Shown piece after piece: positions 29,824 through 42,545 of a stretch of 64,000 nucleotides of DNA. Source of the DNA: Hysterium pulicare CBS 123377. Lineage: Eukaryota; Ascomycota; Dothideomycetes; Hysteriales; Hysteriaceae. The translations under genes were made by a program, and so were the position numbers. The stretch's first letter is position 1. The number at the start of each line of letters is the position of its first letter. The DNA is taken from positions 28,402 to 92,401 of the forward strand of contig AJFK01000096.1 in the NCBI GenBank assembly GCA_000467715.1, read 5' to 3'. The notes under the pieces are model-generated. The model was not told the DNA's origin. It was given only the letters and a program-made list of their open reading frames with translations, and did no database searches.

Positions 29824-32132
29824 ATGGCTAATCCTCAAACCACATTCAATTACACAATCTTTTCACCGAAATCATTTTGCGCTCGGAAACGAGATATTGT
29901 GTACAAACATACGCTCCCGTATCAATTGCAAGTTCTCAAGGACACCGGCCGATATGACGCCTTCAAACTCGAATGGAACCCCGTCTATAACGAAACACCG
30001 AATGTGTGGCCTGTGCCGAACCATTTGTTCTGGGATTCAGATGTAGCAAAATGGATCGAAGGATCATGTTATTTCCTCCAAGAACGCAATGATGCGGAAT
30101 TGAGAGGTGCGGTTGATGAGCTCGTAGACATGATTCAAGGCGCCCAACAACCAGATGGCTACATTAATATTCATTTTACCGTGGTAGAGCCAAACAAGCG
30201 ATGGAGCAATCTTCGAGACCTACATGAACTGTATGGAGTGTTCCCTAACATTGCATCCTGCTCTCCCTTCTAATTTATTGGAACAGATACAATGCCGGAC
30301 ACCTTATCGAAGCGGCACTAGCTCATGAAGCACTAACTCACAATGGCAAGCTCCTTCGACCACTTCTTAAATATGTAGATCTCCTTTGTGATGTTTTCGG
30401 TCCCAGCCAAGGCCAGAAACATGGTTATCCAGGCCATCCAGAGATCGAATTAGCATTACTGCGGCTTCATCAGATGACTCAAAATCCGAAGCATCTTGCC
30501 CTTGCAAAATTCTTTATAGACGAGCGAGGAAATCCGAAAGGGGAGAATGGACGTCATTATTATGAGGTTGAAGCAGAGAGCAGAGGGGAAAGTCCATTCG
30601 AGAGACCCGTGTACTACCCAAAACCGCGAAGCTACTGGTATGCTTTACCGTACTAGCCTTTAAACTGCATCCGCTAACTTTATGGCAGGTATCAACAAGC
30701 TCAAGCCCTGATTGTTGATCAGGAGAGTATAGAGGGTCACTCGGTTAGGGCGATGTACTTGCTCACTGCGGTGGCTGATCTCACACGTCTCACGCGGGAA
30801 AGAAAGCCTAAAGTCTATGCGGAGGCTTTGCATAGACTTTGGAGCAATATGGTGAATAAGAAGATGTATTTGACCGGCGGCATTGGAGCTATGGAGCAGT
30901 GGGAGGGGTTTGGAATCGACTACTTCCTTCCCCAAGGCTCGGATGAAGGTGGCTGCTATGCAGAGACTTGCGCGTCAATCGGCGTGATGATGCTTGCTGA
31001 ACGCCTGCTGCAAGTGTGTATAATCCAACTCCGCACTTTATCAAGGATTTGCTAAGTCATGCTCCAGATCGATCTCAACGGCCAATATGCTGATATCATG
31101 GAACTTTGCTTCTACAACGCAGTGTTGACTGGCATGTCATGTGATGGAAAAGCTTTCACTTATGTGAATCAACTTGCATCTACGGACAAGAACCCGTCGA
31201 AACGCGAGGAGTGGTTTACTTGTGCGTGCTGTCCGCCCAATGTCACCCGGCTGCTGGGTAGTATTGGAGGCTACCTTTGGTCCTCGGACACTGATGAGAG
31301 TAAGAATGAGGCCGCCATCAACATTCATATGTTCGGCTCTGCAACCTTGCGTATCCCTACCAAAGCAGGTAACATTCAGGTGTCACAAGAGTCGAATTGG
31401 CCATGGGAAGGCAAAATTCGGTTCTCGGTGCAAAGCCCTGAAGGTTTCAATACGACTATCAGGCTCCGTATTCCAAGCTTTGCCTCGGATTGGAAGGTAC
31501 ATAATTCCACTGTAGAAAACGTTTCTCCTTTGCTGATTAGAGAGACAGATGACGCCCACACCGCCTGATACCGGAGTCGTTGCGGGTTACCTTACGCTGG
31601 ATTCTCGATACTTGAAGGAGTCGCCTGAGTTTTGCCTTGACATTCCAATGGAAGCTAGATTTCTTTCCCCTCACCCATATGCCAATCAGAATATTGTAGC
31701 GCTTGCCCGAGGACCAATCGTGTACTGCGTCGAAGACGTTGACAATGAGTGGGTTGAAGATCACTATAAGGTACGGCTATAACTTTCCGAACAATCATGC
31801 TTTCTGGTTGATGGCTGACATCCGTTCCGCAGTCTTTGATTTTCAATCCGCCAAAAGGATTATCTTCAATCTCCGAAGAATCTATCACAGATCCGAAGAC
31901 GAGCGAGCAATATGTTCGACTAATCGCACACGATGCTGCTTCAACTATGTCGGTCAAGTGTTCGTCCATGGCTGGACCAGCCAGCGGTAGAGACCGAGGA
32001 AATGGGCCCCATGTGAACGGGGATAGTCAAGCAAGTTCTAGACACATTTCAGAGCTTGTTTTCATTCCATATTACTTCCGCGCCAATAGAGGTGGACGGG
32101 GACATATGAGAGTTGGGCTCCGGAAACCTTAA
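29824..32132 (+). CDS. GH127 beta-L-arabinofuranosidase, no signal peptide
   Basis: Six exons: 29824-30230, 30287-30637, 30689-31013, 31068-31496, 31549-31770 and 31833-32132, giving 677 residues, as usual for PF07944 (formerly DUF1680). Family motifs in order: QGAQQPDGYINIHF, LYNAGHLIEAALAH, YPGHPEIELALLRL, EGHSVRAMYLL, KMYLTGGIG, CYAETCASIG (about residue 341) and WFTCACCPPNVTRLL (about 410). In the studied bifidobacterial enzyme, the ETC glutamate and cysteine and the C-x-C-C cysteines bind zinc and include the cysteine nucleophile; all are present. The reaction releases L-arabinose from beta-linked arabinofuranosyl units, as on hydroxyproline-rich plant glycoproteins. The N-terminus MANPQTTFNYTIF has no signal peptide, so it probably works in the cytosol on imported arabinosides, which fits the divergent sugar transporter. 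Confidence 0.92.
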
Positions 32133-32576
32133 GAATAGACATATCTTCGTGTAGACTTATAAACCTTCTTTCTCGACTGAGCGTAGCCACAGAAAAAATA
32201 CGTGAACTATGTTGCTTAGGCTCACGGGAACGGAAGCACTTTGATGAGTGATGTGGACACCAATCCAGCTGTGCAAAAAGATGGGAACGGGGTTAAAAAG
32301 GCGCTAGCAGAGGTTCGAATAAATGAATCAAGTCTTCATTTAAGCCAAGTACATCTATGCATGGTGTCTCTTTAGCTAGGCAAGGTCACGTGCAAGCTAC
32401 CAGGGCTTCCCCGCAGAAAACTGTACGTCGGTCCGTCTCAACCTTACAACCTTCATCAGCTCTATCAACACCTGTGGATACCTGTACGACTTTAACTGCT
32501 CTGGCTGGACAGAATTTACAGTGCGCTATCTTGACCCCACAACGATGCCATCAATGCGGACGGATGGAGTGTCGAG
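32133..32576. other. Intergenic region
   Basis: 444 bp between the GH127 stop and the transcription-factor ATG. No gene; promoter of the factor presumed. Confidence 0.55.
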
Positions 32577-35500
32577 ATGACTCCAAGCTCACAATTCGAG
32601 CACAATGATCGGCCCAGGTATCCGTGTGATCAATGCGATCGCAGCTTTCAAAGACCTGAGCATTTGAAACGACACCAGCGAAAACATGAAGAGTCATGGC
32701 CTTTTGTATGCGACCTTTGTCAAAAGAGATTCTCCCGGAGGTAAGTCTTTCAAGTTTTGGTCAAATCTCAATGGAATCCTCAAGCTCCTGCATCATAAAT
32801 CTCCACTCGTTTAAAGGACGGAGTCAACATCTTTTTTTTTTATGTTTTTTGAGATTCGCAATCACCATTTACGATATGTCAGGGCAGGTCAATTAACAGA
32901 ATGATGAGTGTTTCGTCTCGAAGGTTCTTATGGGGTCGCTGACACTTTTTAGTGATATCCTTAATCGCCATGAGTTGATTCACAAGTATCCCGAGCATAA
33001 CCCAAGTTCTGGCCAACCAGCACAGTTACCTCTCAACGGGAGAAGAGCATGCTCTGAGTGCGCGAAAGCCCGCGCCAGATGCTCGAAGACAAGAACATGC
33101 TCTCGCTGTGCCGCCAAGTCCCTTGTCTGTATCTATCCCTCTGGTCGCCGGCACAGGCACAAGCAAGCAGTTACACAGGCAATTAGCGGCATTGTCAACG
33201 AAAACTCCCCTTCTTACGGCTCAAATACCAGCAGCTCACCCCAAACCCAGGACACACACCCACACCAACCCAATCAGGGGCATACTGGTGAGCTATCTTT
33301 TTCCCGTTCAAATTCCACGCTGGTGAAGTCGTTTCCAGCTGTTCCAACCTCGCCTTTTTCCAGTCATTCGTGACAAATTACCTATACCACACCTTTTTTC
33401 GGATTTGTCTCAAGACACGAACTGGCTTTAAGTCTTTTTACGGAGACCAAATGGGTTATGCAGGCTGGTGATAAAGATCAAGAGAGGGGTGGCACCCTCA
33501 AAACACGAATTTTTCTGCCAATGACGTATCATAGTTATTTGCTAACTAAGTAATGTATTTCAGGCCCAACTACAGTACAAAATAGCCAATCATTGGACCA
33601 CTTTAGCAATAATCAGAATTTCGGTGTTGACCAAATTATGGCAGGCTTTGGGACGATTAACTCCATGGAGGCAATGGTCCCATATCACAACAACACCAAC
33701 TCCGTTTCTGGACCAAGAATGCCCAGCATTCCTCAAATAGGGCTTGTCGATATCCGTTCACCGTATATATCGCAGCCTTTTGACCAAACATTCGACGATC
33801 CAATCAACTGGTTACCGGGGAACTTCGAGACGGATATCGACTACACCTCAATTCTTGGTCTTGGAATAACAGCCCCTGGAACAATGTCTTTGGAGCAATA
33901 TGACAATCCAGCGAGCTTGGATCCGCTACCCGCCCTACTCGGCGAAACGGCAGGCACGACTGGTATCTCACCCAGCACAACCACTCCAAGTCAAGATCAA
34001 GATCATCCATCGGATATGGATAACCTACAAGATGAGATATCTCCTCGATCTTACGCACCTCAATCGTTGCCGTGTACAGACAACCTGTCACCAGGCTCAA
34101 TAAAGGGAGGTCTTTATGCAACTAGCACAGATGGTGCAAGGAAACCTTGCACGATGCGTCTAAAGGGGTCTAACATTACCGTATATGGTGCGCAGCCGTT
34201 ATCAATGACAAAACGCAATGTAACTTCGGCCGATACACCGCAATGCGAATTTCCGGACCTGGTCCATATTGCGATCGAGGGGCTCATGGGCGATTTCATC
34301 TCGACGCACGCGTACGACGAGATTTACGAAAGCTTTAGGAGGCTCTGTCTTGGTTCTGACATGCTTTTTCGTCAATTTGGCAGTAGTGCATTCCCTTTGA
34401 TTGGCCACCTAAACTATTTTTGCTACTTATACTTCGAACACGTCGACCCATTCCTCCCCATACTGCACCGGCCATCTATGGGCAGCAATGCATGTTGGCA
34501 GCTGGTTCTTTCCATTGCCGCGCTAGGTTGCCAATACACAGAAACGGAAGAGTTTTCGAGATGTGTTATTCCATTCCAAGAGTTCCTGCGCCGTGTAGTC
34601 TTCTGGGAGCTTGAAAGAAGTGGCATCAGTAGTCTTGAATTGCCAATGGTGCAAACCGCTGTATTGAGTCATGTGGGAATGCTCTATGGAGGTTCTTTCC
34701 GCCTGGCAAATCTAGCACGAGGCGATCATGATAAACTGGTGGACATGGTACGCCGAAACGGGTTCTTGGTCGCAAGTAAAGAACTGGGGGAATGCACGAA
34801 CAGCACGCAGAATGTCGGGTGGCGATCGTGGCTGGAATCAGAAACAAGACTTCGAATTGGGTATTCTGTTTGGGTTAGTATCCCCCGAAAGCCAAAACAA
34901 GCTTCAAACTAACATCTTCGATAGCTTTTGGACACAATTCGATATTACCAGCTTGGATTAAAGCCTTCCATGTCATTAGCAAATGCACTTGCATCGCTTC
35001 CAAGCGACGCTCTTTGGAGAGCAGAAAGTGTCATCGAGTGGGTCAAGATGTTTGAGATTAGCCAAGGTAAGCATGGCATAACATTATTTTTTTTCGCTGA
35101 CATGTCTAGCGAATCCGTCATTATTTTCTGCCGTTCAAAATATCTATCGAGAGGGGAAAGTCAAGCCCGACGTCGGAGAATTTAGTCGTATTTTGATACT
35201 CCATGGCATATACCGGGAAACCTGGGAAGTTGCAAATTACTTTCAACGGCCTCTGAGTCTCTGGCAACCATCTGGAGGCAGAACTGAGAGGACCCGATCA
35301 GATAAAGATGCTCCGATTCCGAGTGTTGGTGAAACGGTAGAACGTATTCCATGGCTTCCAGAGATAACCTCGTTCTCTAACTGGCGCAACGCAAGTTGCG
35401 ATGCTATCGATGTATTGCACTGGGCTGCCAACAGTACCATTGCTTTACACAATGGCGCCGAGCACCATACAGTCCTTCATCTTCATCTGTCAAGGACCAT

Positions 35501-36158
35501 ACTTCTCGTACCGTACGCAAATATTCGAAAACTTGCGGTCTCCCTTGCATCAACGCCGCGACACAGGGGCATGGCGCAGAGCGGGATCGACGAAAACGTT
35601 GGCGAACTTGAGGACGACATCCTGAAATGGGCGCAGCGCGATGAACACAAGGCTCGTTTAGCTGCGTTGCATGCCGGTTGTTTCTTTTGGCACGTTCGTC
35701 GATATAGTGCCCGAGCCTTTTATGAACCTCTTGCCGTGTTTCTTGCTACACTTACGCTTTGGGCTTACAGCTCATACACCTCACTAGCGCCACGCGATTT
35801 ATCGCAACAACACATGACACGAAGTGCTTCCCCTGCATCAAGCTGCTCATCTACATCTGCTGACGATGCGGAGCCTAATTTCATTTGGCTGGATAGGCCT
35901 AATGATGACGAGATGGTGCAACTATTTGTACGTTCCGGCCATCCAAGCCATATGCGAGCATGCATCTCTGGGGTGGGAAACATATGCTCACCGCGAGGCC
36001 CGCGAAGGATATTAAAAGAAGGTCGGAAGGTTCTGAGGAGGCTGAGTCTTGTTTGGGGCGGCGCACTCGAATACCTGGAGGTTCTAGAGGGCTTAGGAAA
36101 GGTCATGGCGGATCGAAACACAAAGAGAAATAACATGGCGGATCCGGCATCGAACTAA
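32577..36158 (+). CDS. Transcription factor with C2H2 fingers plus Zn2Cys6 cluster
   Basis: Five exons: 32577-32740, 32953-33287, 33564-34873, 34925-35066 and 35110-36158, giving 999 residues. Two C2H2 fingers come first (YPCDQCDRSFQRPEHLKRHQRKH and FVCDLCQKRFSR, completed across the first intron by SDILNRHELIH). A Zn2Cys6 cluster follows (ACSECAKARARC, then CSRCAAKSLVC) with a basic linker GRRHRHK. A Ser/Gln-rich linker leads to the fungal-specific transcription factor region (PF04082) from about residue 430 (HVDPFLPILHRPSM, RRVVFWELERS). The pair of unlike DNA-binding modules in one protein is a known but uncommon fungal arrangement. It lies 445 bp beyond the GH127 stop on the same strand, so it is a candidate regulator of this sugar cluster. 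Introns 1 and 2 are long (212 and 276 nt). Confidence 0.88.
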
Positions 36159-37121
36159 GACTTGCTTGGACGCGTTCTGTGCTCGAAACACACGGGAAGC
36201 ATAATGAGTGCAATAGTCTGTTGGATTTAGGCTCCGCCTTTCCCAGGCACTCAACAATATTATTTACTGCAGATGCAACTTTCGACCTCTACAAAGGGCT
36301 GGATACTCGTCTAGAACCACTTTCACCACGCGCAATGGTGTAAGCGGACAGCAGAAACAGCCATTACCGCCTTGCGCGCAGCCTAGAAAGCCACGACTAT
36401 TACATCCAAAGCTGAACGGGCGGCCATCTAGCATTTGAATGGCTTCCTCTGTAGCTATAAGGGAGCACATTCCGGCAACTGGCCAAAGTCTCGCAGCAAT
36501 GAAGCCCGAGATCTAGGTCTACCTCTTTGCCTTATGGCCGCTAGACGACAAGCTGATTCGAACTCTGCTAAGACTCAAATGCAAGGATCCATTCACATGC
36601 ACACTGACTTCAGTCCTGGGTTTCGGTGGCCAAGCGGGGTCGATTTGCAGAAGTTGAGCCTGGGTTTGGGGAACTGAATCCACCAACCAAGGACCCTGGC
36701 CGCCGGATTGCAAAGTGGGCGGGCGAATCATTCAGTCCCCAGTCCACGCCCCCGCAAAGTGGCCATCGTCGGCAAGGCTCCCCGCACAACATGCTGGCCG
36801 AGCTACACCTTAGACCCGGCTGCTGCTGATGCAGGGTCGGGTCCATGGCGACAAGCAGAAAAGCTGCAACGGCAAATACCCATTATCCACATCGACCCTC
36901 ATTAACCTGCTACCCTGCAAAATGTTAGCAGCAACGTGCTCTTTGTTGATTGTTTCGGACATACTACTCGTATACGAACAATACCCAGTTTTTAGCCCAC
37001 CGGAGCAACACGTCGACGTTTGCTTCAACCGTCGATAAAATGATACTCCTTCCTTCTAGTAGCATTTTCAGTCACGCAACAAAACGGCCATCGACCAGCT
37101 TGGAACGACCTACGCATCGCA
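36159..37121. other. Intergenic region
   Basis: 963 bp. A GC-richer stretch at 36600-36800 has overlapping frames on both strands but no motif. The last 100 bases are the leader of the GH39-like gene. Confidence 0.6.
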
Positions 37122-38583
37122 ATGAGACGTTTCATTTTTGCCGCGCTCTTTTTAACAGGGGCTGTTGCTACACCTCTCGCTCCTCGAACGACCCAAGCGG
37201 CCACAGTCGATCTTGATGTCAATCGTGGAGCCCCCAAGCATCTCGCATCAGGTTTCATCTATGGCATCCCCGATACCGAGAATCAAGTTCCAGATCATTG
37301 GTACACCGACATGGGCTTCAACTATGCCCGAGCTGGTGGAGCTCAACTTGATGCCCCTGCAAGAGGATGGATATATGGCTTGACCGAGTATAAAGGTCGG
37401 CTACAGTCAACTCTATCCAACTACCGTACTACCCGCAAATACGGCGGGAACTTTATCCTTCTACCGCATGACGTCTGGGGCACTGACCATGCCAATTCAT
37501 CGACCCTATGGCCTGGAGACAACGGTCAGTGGGCCGATTACGATAAATTCATCAAACGACTCATGTCGGATTTGAAGGCCAACGATGCCCTCGACGGGCT
37601 TGTCTGGGACATTTGGAATGAGCCCGATATCAGTATTTTCTGGCCACGGTCGGCTCAACAGTGGGTAGATTTGTACATCAGAACTCACAAGCTACTGAGG
37701 TAAGACAGTGAGGTTTTCTGTATATTCCTTTGCAAGGATCATCGTTTTCTAATTGATCTCCAGATCTGATAGCGCTTTCAACATGGTCGAGATATCAGGT
37801 CCGACACTAGCCAATCGTCCATTGCCATCGAATACCTGGTGGACCACCTGGCTCGAACAAGTTGCTGGAAATCGCACAGTGCCAGACCAATATGCCTACC
37901 ATCTCGAAGGTGCCACCGATGATCCGGACAACGATCTTCAGAACAGCAACGCATCATTGTCATCTCTGCTCACGACATACAAATTACCAAATCGGCTCAT
38001 CAATATCAATGAGTACGGAAACCCGTATGAACAAGTACCTTGCGGTGCGGCTTGGTACATCTCTCGTTTTGAACGATACGATGCTGTTGGCCTACGTGGT
38101 AATTGGCGATCCGGAACCGAATTGCATGATCTTTTCGCAGACCTACTCACCAAGAAGCATGATCCAGCAGACTATACGGCGACCGATTATGCTCCTGCAC
38201 CCGAGTATCCTGTGTACAAGTATTATAACCGGAATATGACCGGACACCGAGTCCAGACAACCGGCACGGCCGACCGCCTATTCGATGTATATGCCACCGT
38301 TGAAGGTGGATCGGTACGAATACTGGCGGGGACTCGTATCACAGTTGGTACCTGGGCTATAACCGTTAACAAGATGAGCGCTGTGGGACTGCCGACTTCA
38401 GGGAGTGTATCCATTACTACATATGGATTCAAGGGCACGAACGTCTTCCAGATTGCGGGTCCTCCTACTTTAGTCAATGTCGTTTCACATACATATAGTG
38501 ATGACTCTCTTACATTTCCTATTTATCAGACCGATAACAGCACCGCTTGGGCCTTTGAGTTCACCGCATCAAAAGCGAAATAG
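37122..38583 (+). CDS. Secreted GH39-like glycoside hydrolase
   Basis: Two exons, 37122-37699 and 37764-38583, giving 465 residues. The signal peptide is MRRFIFAALFLTGAVATPLA. The domain is a clan GH-A (beta/alpha)8 barrel by motif: VWDIWNEPDISIF near residue 163 carries the acid/base Glu after Asn, and LININEYGNPYEQ near 273 carries the nucleophile Glu. The N-terminal strand ASGFIYGIPD and the GFNYARAGGAQLD segment suit the GH39-like group of fungal enzymes. A C-terminal beta-sandwich-like part (from about 345) includes VRILAGTRITVGTW. GH39 covers beta-xylosidases and other activities, so the substrate is open. Its place between two transcription factors and near the GH127 gene suggests plant cell-wall side chains. 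Confidence 0.75.
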
Positions 38584-39204
38584 CACACTTCACACTTTTA
38601 TGTACATAATTTGGGATTAGAGCATGCCCGCACTATAGCTTTGTAAATAAATCAGCCGCTGGAATACTGAATCTCAACCGGTTCTCTTGCGATAACGTCG
38701 TTTTGTGGAGAACAAATAGATACGTGATACATCTTGTCATCCGAATTAGGTGTAACATTTCTTCGATCCTTTAATGTAGACTCCGGCTAGGTTCTCGCCG
38801 TACGGCACTGCAAGCGCAATTCCATCTAACCCAACTCCGAATGGTGTAAAAGGCTAGGGATATAATAAGCATTCAACGTATTATTACCTCCGCCGAATGT
38901 GATGGCAAAAGGCCTAGAATTATACCACGTATTCTATCCCTCTCAATAATTTCTTCAAGCTTCATAGAGGTGAGTAGAAGCAGCTTAAATGTATCAAAAA
39001 CTGCGATACCCGTTTCCAACTTTGAGCACATGACCCATTATGTAATGCACGCTTCCCGCATTCGGTCAAGATTTCTTGGCTCCTCCGAACCCGAACAACG
39101 ACGACGCGATGCAGGCATCATGTCTTCTCCTTCTCCATGATCTTTCTCAGCTCCGCGCATTTCTCCTCGTTGGGTTCATTGGAAGTTTGCGTCCGGCATC
39201 TCTG
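38584..39204. other. Intergenic region with faint 56-bp tandem repeat
   Basis: 621 bp. Two loosely similar segments start CCGAATG at 38837 and 38893 and share AAAAGGC and ATTATA/CGTATT blocks; identity is low. No gene seen; the CT-rich end is the promoter of the next factor. Confidence 0.45.
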
Positions 39205-41283
39205 ATGACTTTAGCCCCTTCCGACGAGACCACAGCCCCTGACGCGCCCAGGCCGGCTAGGTCCAAGAATGGATGTAACACTTGCAGGTGCTAGCCATAT
39301 TCCCATCGTGAGATCGAGTACTCCTAACTCTAGACGTAGGCGTCGCAAAGTCAGATGTAACGAACGGAGGCCGAGATGCTCTCATTGTGAAAGGTTGAAC
39401 CTGGATTGTACCTGGGAGAGGGCCGCAGTCTCGAAGAGTACCAGCTCTTCTGGACGCATCCAACTTCGGACGGACCAGCTCATGCAGAACCCGCCACCTC
39501 TTCAATTCGGGAATTTTGGCACCACTCCATTCAGCGGGTTTTTCGCTTCACCTGGACCACCATGGGATCAGACCATGCTCGTTCCGGCAGCAGACTCATG
39601 GTCGGACTTTGAAATAGAAGCTCCACTACCGCCAGAACTCTTGCCTCAGTCGATGGGCGGGACCTGGCATTCCCCTACTCTGATAGACGATACGCCCTCC
39701 ATGAATACCTCAACGACGGTTATAAGTGGCGCATATAATCGATATCGGGAAGACGGCCTGCCAACAGCCTCTTCAAATTCGCCCTTTTCTCCTGAGGGAT
39801 CTGCCAATTCTGTGGACAATGATTATCTTATCAGCACCTTTTTGCAAATGCTCATGCCTCCAATTCTGGCACCGGTCGAGATTGGACCGAAATGGGCATC
39901 GGCAAGAGCTTTCTTTGCGGCCATGTCTTCAGAGTCCGCTTTGGTCCGGCTGGCTATCATGGCATTCTCGGCCTTTCAATTACAAAGAACTCATTCCGGA
40001 ATACAAGTTGACTACAGAACGCTATACAACAATGCATCAAGGGAGCTTCACACCGTCCTTGGTCCAGGCAACGTGACCAGCAACGCTCCCCAAAAAGAAC
40101 TGAAGTACACTCTGGCTGCGATATTCTTGTTGACATATACTGATGTAAGCCGCAATATTATGTCTCTGTCTATGCACCATACCCTCAACCCTCAACGAAT
40201 GGCAGACACGTTAGTACTCCAGGTGGATGCTCTTACTCTGAGACAAGCGACTCAACATCTGTCATTGAGCTCAGATCGCTTCGTATACCTAATCTGCTCG
40301 ATATGGATTGATGTGCTGATTATGATCCAGCTACTTACCGAGAAGCTCCCGCAAGCTCATGCCAACCTGAAAGAAGCATACCATCTTATACAAAAAGCTG
40401 GAAAAGATTCTTTCACCGCCGGTGGTGCGTTTACGTTGATCTTGTTGTACTCAGTGCTTACATGTTTCTAGAAAGGCGGTTGATTTCATGGATACGGCTA
40501 CTCGATGCCAGAGCGGTTTCTACTGCGGGCGGAGAGGGGCTTTTCCTTACAGACGGTGACGATGACGTTTTTGCTTCATCACCGGCACCCGCTGAAGCAA
40601 CTGAGTCCGAAACTTTGGATATCGAAATTGAAGAGATTCTTTTTGATGTTCTCTATCACCCGGGCATTATTTTTTACCAGAAGGTCCAGTCATTTGTTGG
40701 TCGCGTTACCAAGATCGACCCATGGCACCGAGCAAGAGGCACGGTGCAAGACGAGACAGAGGTTATGGCCATTGCAGCACGAATATCGCTGGACCTCCAC
40801 ACTTTATACCGGCAAAGGCCAGCCCTGATGGATCATGCAGTTGCGGGAAACCTTACTGAAAAGCATCTGGCTAAGAATTTGGCGCAGGCAACAACCCGAA
40901 GTTTCAGAACTTATCTCGCGAATTACTATGCATGCTTCTTACACCTTCACAGAGTCGCATACAAGCAGTATCCGAGGACCAAAGACGTTACGAATGCCAT
41001 GACAAACATCAAACGCCTCGCGCATCGCTTGGACAGTACCGATGAGTCATTACCGGTTAATCTCTTATGGCCGTTGTTGATGTGGGGATGTGAGGAGGAG
41101 AGTTTTGAAGATCGAAAGTGGATATTGGACGCTATCAGAAGGCTCGAAGCTATCGCCACAAATGCTAGTGCTACAGCAGATCTGCTTGAAGAAGTTCAAA
41201 GGAGACAGGACGACACGAAGCAGAGAGTGGATGTCCGTGCAGTGTCGCAGGATTACCACAGCTCGCACTTCGCCATACTTTAA
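39205..41283 (+). CDS. Zn2Cys6 transcription factor (ARCA-like)
   Basis: Four exons: 39205-39287, 39340-40144, 40331-40424 and 40472-41283, giving 597 residues. The first intron falls inside the zinc cluster. Using the second of two TAG acceptors (39339) gives CNTCRRRKVRCNERRPRC and CSHCERLNLDC with the canonical spacing C-x2-C-x6-C-x6-C-x2-C-x6-C. The second intron (40145-40330) is 186 nt, in frame and free of stops; removing it joins FLLTYTD to LLTEKLPQAHANLKEAYHLI, the usual family sequence. The third removes a short stretch before RRLISWIRLLDARAV. The fungal transcription factor 2-type C-terminal region follows (ALFFxK-like FYQKVQSFVGRVTKIDPWH). The 40422/40425 donor choice is uncertain by one codon. 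Its position next to the aldolase makes it a candidate local regulator. Confidence 0.85.
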
Positions 41284-41493
41284 CTTCCCCTGAGAGAATC
41301 CCGTATTCGGATTAGTGGTCCAGCTCTCGCGTCAGCGAAACTGCTTCAACCTCCTTCCCGACGCCCAAATCTACATCGCGCACGGATCCTTCAGTCACAC
41401 GAACAGCTTTGCACGGACATATATATCGTCTTGCTGGAGTCTAGAATCTATTCCCTCGTACTTATAACGCCGCAAATCAACCTGGGAAATCAA

Positions 41494-42545
41494 TCAAAGC
41501 TTTTGCTCGATGGCGTCCAAACAAGAGACCTGGTTCAACACCCACTTCCTCTTCTCCTCACTCGCGTATTTTGGATACGGCTTTCTGCAGTCCGCGCTAG
41601 TTTCTGGATATCCAAGCTTCTTCGCGACTACCCATTTGGTGCCATTGATACCAGATTTCCCGAATCCCCATTCTGCCACAGCAAGCTGTATTTGCAATGC
41701 TTGCGCTTCCTTTATCCTCCCGGACTGGTAGAGATTGTAGAGCTCGACGCATGTTTTTGGAAAGAGGTTTGCGACTCCAGTGATGCACCCAGTTCCACCA
41801 ACAGATAATGCTGGGATAAGCCAATCACTCTGGCCAGCTAGCGCGCAGAAGTCTGACATCTTGAAGGCTGCAGCGATTCTTGCAACCTTGGCAATTCCAC
41901 CACATGTGAGTTTCACTCCAACGATATTCTTGTGTCGGCCTAAGATGTCCAGCATCTCCGAGTTCACCTCGAGTCCAGCAACGACACCGGGAAAATTATA
42001 GATTACAACAGGTATGGGGCTCGCATCTGCCAGCTCCTCAAAGAAAGCGACGATCGCTGCTTGATCCATAGCGAAGTGGAAATAGCTGGGAACGAGAACA
42101 AGGGCAGCATTTGCGCCGGCGTCTTTTGCCTCGATGGTCTGATCTATCACGTCTCGTGTGCATCCAGCGCTGCATCCGAGCATGATTGGAAGGTTCCCGC
42201 GACCCAATCTTTGGGCTGTCTTTCGTAGTTTCTGGACGAGCTGTGTCTTTTCGGCCGATGTCAAGGTTGCAGCTTCTCCGTTTGTACCGGCAAGCGTGAC
42301 TAGAAGAAGTGTTAGCGATCATCTAGTAGTCCAGAGAGATGACGCCTACTGCCATGGAGCCCAGAGGATACCAGGAATTCAAAGTGCTGCTCCTGAACCT
42401 CCCAGTCTATGTCCTGCCGCGCATCGTCCTTGAAGAATGTCAACGAGGGAACATGGATACCGCCGGGGAAAGCCATGGCGGTGGAACTGGTGCCGTTTGA
42501 GAAGTTGCTGGATTCGTTGGAAGGCATCTTGATGAAAGCAGTCAC
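41494..42545 (-). CDS. DapA-family 2-keto-3-deoxy sugar acid aldolase (LGA1/GAAC-like)
   Basis: Two minus-strand exons, 42350-42545 and 41494-42299, giving 333 residues. The DHDPS/NAL fold signatures are present: PGGIHVPSLTFF, SGLHGITLAGTNGEAATLT, PVVIYNFPG with the catalytic Tyr (Tyr166), VGVKLTCGG with the Schiff-base Lys (Lys195), and CALAGQSDWLIPALSVGGTG. Fungal members with this opening are used in sugar-acid catabolism or as 4-hydroxy-2-oxoglutarate aldolases. The best known is the 2-keto-3-deoxy-L-galactonate aldolase of D-galacturonate breakdown, yielding pyruvate and L-glyceraldehyde. The divergent neighbour is a quinate/galacturonate-type permease, which favours that reading but does not prove it. 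The start may lie at the Met of MAFPGG instead of the first ATG. Confidence 0.83.
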
